Shown here: positions 24,171 to 27,860 of the stretch, one piece after another
Layout of the letters: each line of letters opens with the position of its first letter
Numbering within the stretch: position 1 is the first letter of the stretch
From: JAJPHC01 sp035255945
GTDB taxonomy: Bacteria; Acidobacteriota; Thermoanaerobaculia; Gp7-AA8
Length of the DNA stretch: 27,860 nt
NCBI GenBank assembly: GCA_035255945.1
Contig: DATEZA010000343.1
Span: forward strand, 1 to 27,860
Direction: 5' to 3'
Translations under genes and position numbers: made by a program
Notes under the pieces: generated by a model
What the model saw: only the letters and a program-made list of their open reading frames with translations
Database searches by the model: none
Told to the model about the DNA's origin: nothing

Positions 24171-24257
24171 ACGGAGCGCGGGCGTCCTCGCCCGGGCACC
24201 GAATTGGTCGCCGGGCGAGACGCCCGACGACTGCGGGCACGGATGCCCGCGCTCCGT
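24171..24257. repeat. REP-like palindrome, copy C
   Basis: An 87-base palindrome with outer arms ACGGAGCGCGGGC / GCCCGCGCTCCGT and an inner pairing of the type CGCCGGGCG/CGCCCGACG. It belongs to the family at 13073 and 13306 but is a variant inside. It lies between the outer and middle copies of the duplicated gene end. Confidence 0.8.
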
Positions 24258-24273
24258 GATGGATCGCAAGAAG

Positions 24274-24345
24274 TTACAGGCGCTTCAACGCTCGCGCCGC
24301 GAGTGTCTTCGCCTTCGCGATCTTCTCCTTCTCATTCCCCGGACC
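24274..24345 (-). pseudogene. Duplicated 3' fragment of the small secreted-protein gene, middle copy
   Basis: Encodes the last 23 residues of the gene at 24440-24880 (GPGNEKEKIAKAKTL, then AARALKRL) with the same TAA stop and the same bases beyond it, at an offset of 166. The residues are identical to the intact gene, while six codons differ, all synonymously: Pro CCC/CCG, Gly GGC/GGT, Asn AAC/AAT, two Lys AAA/AAG and Thr ACG/ACA. Upstream of this point the sequence changes into REP copy D (24341-24423). It cannot be expressed as a protein by itself. Confidence 0.85.
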
Positions 24346-24423
24346 GCGGGCGTCCTCCCGCGCACCGAATCGGTCGCCGGGCGAGACGCCCGACGACTGC
24401 GGGCATGGATGCCCGCGCTCCGT
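24341..24423. repeat. REP-like palindrome, copy D
   Basis: An 83-base palindrome of the same family as copy C (left arm GGACCGCGGGC, right arm GCCCGCGCTCC, one arm mismatch), directly after the stop of the intact gene at 24440. The run from here to 24106 reads REP, gene end, REP, gene end. Together with the palindrome at 23983-24069 these elements fill the whole gap between the CHRD gene and the small secreted-protein gene; no other gene is seen. Confidence 0.8.
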
Positions 24424-24439
24424 GATGGATCGCAAGAAG

Positions 24440-24880
24440 TTACAGGCGCTTCAACGCTCGCGCCGCGAGCGTCTTCGCCTTCGCGATTTTCTCTTTCTCG
24501 TTCCCGGGGCCGCCGACGCTGACGCGCAGCACGGCGTCGCCCTTCCGCACGTAAAGCGATCCGGCCATGCGTCCGCCGATCCAGAGCGCGTCATCGCCGA
24601 CGCCTTCGATCTCGCGCGGAGCGGTGGCTTCTTCCTCGTGCTCCTTTTCCCCTTCGTGGAAATGCGACTGCCAGAACTCCTTGTCGCGGATCACGTCGAC
24701 GCTCACCGATTTGGTGAACGTCGGCAGTTGATAGAAGCACTGCGATCCGTCGTCATGCGCGGTCAGCTTCACCGCCGTGAAGGGTTCCCCCTGCACGGCG
24801 GCGATGTCGCGCTTCGTCAGCACATGACACGCGTCCATGTGCGTCGCCAGCAGCAACGCGCTGATCGTCAACAACATCAT
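24440..24880 (-). CDS. Small secreted protein of unknown function
   Basis: A 146-residue protein with an N-terminal hydrophobic leader (MMLLTISALLLATHMDAC), so probably exported; the Cys at the end of the leader is not in a clear lipobox. The body alternates short strands and loops (CHVLTKRDIAAVQGEPF, QCFYQLPTFTKSVSVDVIR, VGDDALWIGGRMAGSLYVRK) and ends in a Lys/Ala-rich helix, KEKIAKAKTLAARALKRL. The 'C-x-LTKxDIAAVxGEP' opening is a pattern I associate with small bacterial lipoproteins, but I cannot name the family. Its ATG overlaps the stop of the upstream BNR exoprotein (ATGA, 24877-24880), implying coupled translation. Two extra copies of its 3' end follow, separated by REP palindromes. 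Confidence 0.72.
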   Translation of the reverse strand: MMLLTISALLLATHMDACHVLTKRDIAAVQGEPFTAVKLTAHDDGSQCFYQLPTFTKSVSVDVIRDKEFWQSHFHEGEKEHEEEATAPREIEGVGDDALWIGGRMAGSLYVRKGDAVLRVSVGGPGNEKEKIAKAKTLAARALKRL

Positions 24881-27860
24881 CGAGTCACCGTCGGCGTCGC
24901 CGCGGTCCAGACCTGCACCGGTCCGAGGCTCAGGTTGATCGTCTTGATCAGATACGTGCCGCTCGACGTGACCGGGACGTTGAGCACTGCGAGTCCCGAG
25001 GTGTTGTCCGCGGTGGCGAGCGAGAGGCCCGTCGGATCGATAAGGACGATTCGCACCGGCACCTGCGGCGTCGATTCGGCGACGACCGAGATTGCGGTCG
25101 CACCCGCCGGCACTGCGAGAAGAGAGGTCACCGAGGAGCCGGCGGCGGGCGATGCATCGCTCGTCGATGTTGCGCCGGGGCCGCTCGTCGGAGCGCCGGT
25201 CGAGGTCGCGCTCTCGAGGCAGAAGCGATCGACGTACGTCGTGCCCGACATGTTGCGGATCTCGAGAGTGTGCGAGCCCGCGGCGAGATTCGCGAACTGC
25301 ACGGACGCACCGAACACCGGCGCTTTCGTCGAGCCGGCGGTGCCGTTGTAGTTGACCGTGCCCTTCGACACGCCGTCGAGGAACAGCTGCGCGCTGCCGC
25401 CCTTCGGACTGGTTGCGTAGTAGTACGTCAGCTTGCCGGTGGAGCCGTTCGCAACATTGATGGTGATGCTCGCCGAGTGATTCGGCGAATTGCCGCTGTG
25501 CATGCGGAAGTGTCCGCCGCTCGCATCGGTGTCGTTGATGAGATGCCAGCCGTCGCTGTAGCTGATCGAGGCGTCGTCATCTTCGACACACACCACGGCC
25601 GGCGTCAGGCAGACGGCCCAGTTCGCGCCGACGGAGCCGGCGTTCGGCGCGCGGTCCGCGGGCTGCGTGAAGCGCACCACTTCTTCGCTGATGATCGCGA
25701 GCGCGTACGGCTCGATCACCGCGGGAAGCGCGGCGGCGTCGGTGACGGGGATGGTCGGGTTGCCGAGGAGCGCGAGCGGAACGGTCATCGAGATCGTGCC
25801 GTTCGGACCGGCGACCGTCGCACCCTGGATGGTCGTCGTGCTGCCGATGAAGTCATCTCCGGCCTGATCGTATTCGCCGAATTCGTACGACACGCTGCCG
25901 CTGATGTCGACGGTCGCGCGCGTCGCGTAGGTGCGCGTGGCGACCGAGCCGTCCGTGTTGCGGCGCGCCGCGGTCCACGTGACGTAGTAGTACGTGGCGA
26001 GGGAGCCGTTGATCGGTTGCGCGGTGAAGTTCTTGACCGTGATCGTCGTGACGAGCGACTGCTTGTCGGGCGTCAGCGAGAACGCGACCTGCGTCAGGTC
26101 GACCTGGTCCGCGTTGCCGCCGTTCGCGTGCAGCAGCGGATGATCGGCATCACCCGCCGGATCGGTCGCCACGATGCCGTTGCACGAGAACGCGTGCGGC
26201 GGCGCAGGCGGCGGACCTTGCGGATTCAGATCGGGACCGGCCTGCGAATCGAACGCGGCGTACATCCGCTTGCCACTCGCCTGCCGCGCGATGACCGCCT
26301 TCGCCGTGAAATCGTTCGGCGCGACGAGGCCGTACGAACGGAAACCGGAGATGCAGTTGTCGCTGATGCAGCCGTCGTCATAGCCGACGACCACGCGTCC
26401 TTCCTTGTCAATCTCGGCGCCGAAGAAGTCGAGGAGATTGCGGCAGGCGCCGTCGCCGCAGATGCCGCCGCGCTGGATCGGATCGCCGGGCGTCGCGTTC
26501 TGCGTCACCCAATGCGCGCCGCCGTCGAAGGTCGTGGAGATGTAGAGCGACCAGACGCCGGGGAAGTCGGGCGACGCGTAGTTCGAGCCGCCTGTTTCGG
26601 TGCCGAAGTACGCGACCGCCGCGCGGCCCGCGTCGCCTGCGACTGCCGCGTGGAAGAGCGCGTTCTTCACGCCCACCTGCACGCCTACGTCGCTGTCGCT
26701 GATCCAGGTCAGGCCTCTGTCCTTCGACACCGCAACGTGCGAGTGACCATCGCCCGCCTGGTATCCGAAGTAGACCGTGCCGTCGTTGCCGATGGCGACG
26801 GACGGATCGCGATCGTTCATCGTCGTGGCGTTCGGCAGCGGCCGCACACTCCAGCTGACGCCGTTGTTTTCCGAGACCGCGAGCGCGGGATGTCCGCCGT
26901 TGTGGAACGGCACATCTCCGCCGCAGGAGCGGTTCGGCACGTACGCCGTGCCGTCCGGTGCGATCTTGATGTGGCCGTGGATGCCGGCGCAGTCGGCGGC
27001 GGTGTACATCGGAACCGCCGGACCGAACGTAATGCCGCCGTCGAGACTGATCGAGCAGACCGCGTCGGCGACCGACTGCGAGCAGTACCAGACGCTGTTC
27101 GGATACGAGGGATTGAGGCCGGTCGGAACCGGTGCGTGATACGGACCGCCGCCTACCGTTTCGTGGTCGACGCCGGACGGAGCGCCCGAGCCGGTGCTCG
27201 GCGTGAATGGCGAGTTGTCATTGTCGGTGAACTCCATCGTGCTGCCGAGCGGGGTGAGGCCGAGCTCCTGTGCGACGAAGGTGCGGCCGGTGTCTTTGTC
27301 GGTGAAGAGGTACGGATCGCCGAATGCGCGCGGCGCGTTGGCGAGGACGAGCGGGACCTGGTTCCAGGTGGTCGTCGCGGGCGACGTGCGGTCGTCGAAC
27401 GTGACGCTCAGCATGTACGGCATGAAGCCGCCGAAGTAGTTGACCGTGCCGCCGTTCGGGATGCCGCCGAAGATTTTTTCCGTCTTGCGGTTGACGCCGA
27501 TCATCGGCTCACCCGCGTCTTCCGCGACGCCGGCCGGCGCGTGGTAATTGAAGAAACGCGGCGTGCCGGCGGGAAGGGTCGGATTCGGCGCGACGCTCGG
27601 CCACGGCGAAGGCGTGTTGCGGATCAGCTCGACCTTCGCGTTGAAGGCGACGGTCGAGGAGACGTCGTACGGAACGACGTCGATCTCGTAGCTGCTGCCG
27701 CTGGAGACATCGAAGACCGCGACTTCGGGGTTCGATGACGTGCCGGCGGTCGCGACCTCGCTGCCGGTGACATCGGGCGAGAAGATCGCGACGTCGTAAT
27801 CGGAGGGGGCGCTCTGCAGGGTCGTCGTGCCGCTGTTGGTCCAGCTGACGGTCACGCGCG
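24877..27860 (-). CDS. Large exoprotein with BNR/Asp-box repeats (5' end outside the window)
   Basis: At least 992 residues, still open at the right edge, so the true start is missing. In order: a beta-sandwich segment (SDYDVAIFSPDVTGSEVA, resembling pre-peptidase C-terminal-type domains); a sialidase-like propeller with Asp-box motifs (SLDGGITF, SENNGVSW, SKDRGLTW, TFDGGAHW); a mid region of strands (VDISGSVSYEFGEYDQAGDD); a carbohydrate-binding-like sandwich (WHLINDTDASGGHFRMHS, SAQLFLDGVSKGTVNY, GSHTLEIRNMSGTTYVDRFC); and a C-terminal domain ending GTYLIKTINLSLGPVQVW. Asp boxes occur in sialidases and in many non-enzymatic secreted proteins, and I see no complete sialidase active site, so enzymatic activity is not claimed. 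Its stop overlaps the start of the next gene by four bases. Confidence 0.85.
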   Translation of the reverse strand, partial: RVTVSWTNSGTTTLQSAPSDYDVAIFSPDVTGSEVATAGTSSNPEVAVFDVSSGSSYEIDVVPYDVSSTVAFNAKVELIRNTPSPWPSVAPNPTLPAGTPRFFNYHAPAGVAEDAGEPMIGVNRKTEKIFGGIPNGGTVNYFGGFMPYMLSVTFDDRTSPATTTWNQVPLVLANAPRAFGDPYLFTDKDTGRTFVAQELGLTPLGSTMEFTDNDNSPFTPSTGSGAPSGVDHETVGGGPYHAPVPTGLNPSYPNSVWYCSQSVADAVCSISLDGGITFGPAVPMYTAADCAGIHGHIKIAPDGTAYVPNRSCGGDVPFHNGGHPALAVSENNGVSWSVRPLPNATTMNDRDPSVAIGNDGTVYFGYQAGDGHSHVAVSKDRGLTWISDSDVGVQVGVKNALFHAAVAGDAGRAAVAYFGTETGGSNYASPDFPGVWSLYISTTFDGGAHWVTQNATPGDPIQRGGICGDGACRNLLDFFGAEIDKEGRVVVGYDDGCISDNCISGFRSYGLVAPNDFTAKAVIARQASGKRMYAAFDSQAGPDLNPQGPPPAPPHAFSCNGIVATDPAGDADHPLLHANGGNADQVDLTQVAFSLTPDKQSLVTTITVKNFTAQPINGSLATYYYVTWTAARRNTDGSVATRTYATRATVDISGSVSYEFGEYDQAGDDFIGSTTTIQGATVAGPNGTISMTVPLALLGNPTIPVTDAAALPAVIEPYALAIISEEVVRFTQPADRAPNAGSVGANWAVCLTPAVVCVEDDDASISYSDGWHLINDTDASGGHFRMHSGNSPNHSASITINVANGSTGKLTYYYATSPKGGSAQLFLDGVSKGTVNYNGTAGSTKAPVFGASVQFANLAAGSHTLEIRNMSGTTYVDRFCLESATSTGAPTSGPGATSTSDASPAAGSSVTSLLAVPAGATAISVVAESTPQVPVRIVLIDPTGLSLATADNTSGLAVLNVPVTSSGTYLIKTINLSLGPVQVWTAATPTVTR

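Noticed and set aside
25270..27738. An 822-codon open frame on the plus strand
   Set aside because: It is antisense to the BNR exoprotein, Arg/Val/Ala-rich and without any recognisable motif; the minus-strand reading has clear Asp boxes.

Overview
The window is high-GC, densely coded bacterial DNA with no rRNA, tRNA, phage or transposase gene. Several features suggest a member of the Acidobacteriota or a related soil lineage. These are an Oar-like TonB receptor with a carboxypeptidase-regulatory domain, a ligand-sensing 'regulator propeller' histidine kinase, a PknB-type serine/threonine kinase fusion, CHRD proteins with an IPTL-CTERM-like tail, and many secreted proteins of unknown role. This placement is an inference from gene content, not from a marker gene.

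Layout. Positions 60-926 hold an unrecognised membrane-anchored protein, followed by about 950 bases with no convincing gene but with decayed repeats. Positions 1886-4782 are a translationally coupled pair on the minus strand: a periplasmic solute-binding-like protein, then a PAS-containing sensor histidine kinase. A long hairpin built from 7-base repeats separates it from the large Oar-like outer-membrane receptor (4893-7826). Next come a dual-specificity phosphatase, an S1/P1 nuclease with a coupled small membrane protein, and a PLDc_N-like membrane protein. Positions 10304-13042 (minus) hold a kinase/hydrolase/degenerate-cyclase fusion followed by a Cache-type sensor protein. Positions 13511-18131 hold a secreted HEAT-ankyrin protein, two methyltransferases and a nucleotidyltransferase-fold protein. 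Positions 18128-21304 encode a histidine kinase with fourteen propeller motifs, coupled by a GTGA overlap to the second methyltransferase. Positions 21476-22047 hold a DUF6496-like basic protein overlapping a small proline-rich protein. After that come a four-CHRD secreted protein, a small secreted protein, and a BNR-repeat exoprotein that runs off the right edge.

The strongest unexplained signal is at two unlinked places, about 13.0-13.4 kb and 24.1-24.5 kb. In both, a REP-like palindrome lies between a complete gene and extra partial copies of that same gene's end: the first 27 codons of the kinase, and the last 20-23 codons of the small secreted protein. Hand alignment shows that the differences between the intact end and its nearest copy are all synonymous (four in one case, six in the other). 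This suggests that the fragments once belonged to functional genes and are scars of allele replacement at REP elements. A strain-mixture assembly artefact is the main alternative. A second palindrome family, with arms of 31-33 bases, follows two stop codons and has the same orientation relative to the preceding gene each time.
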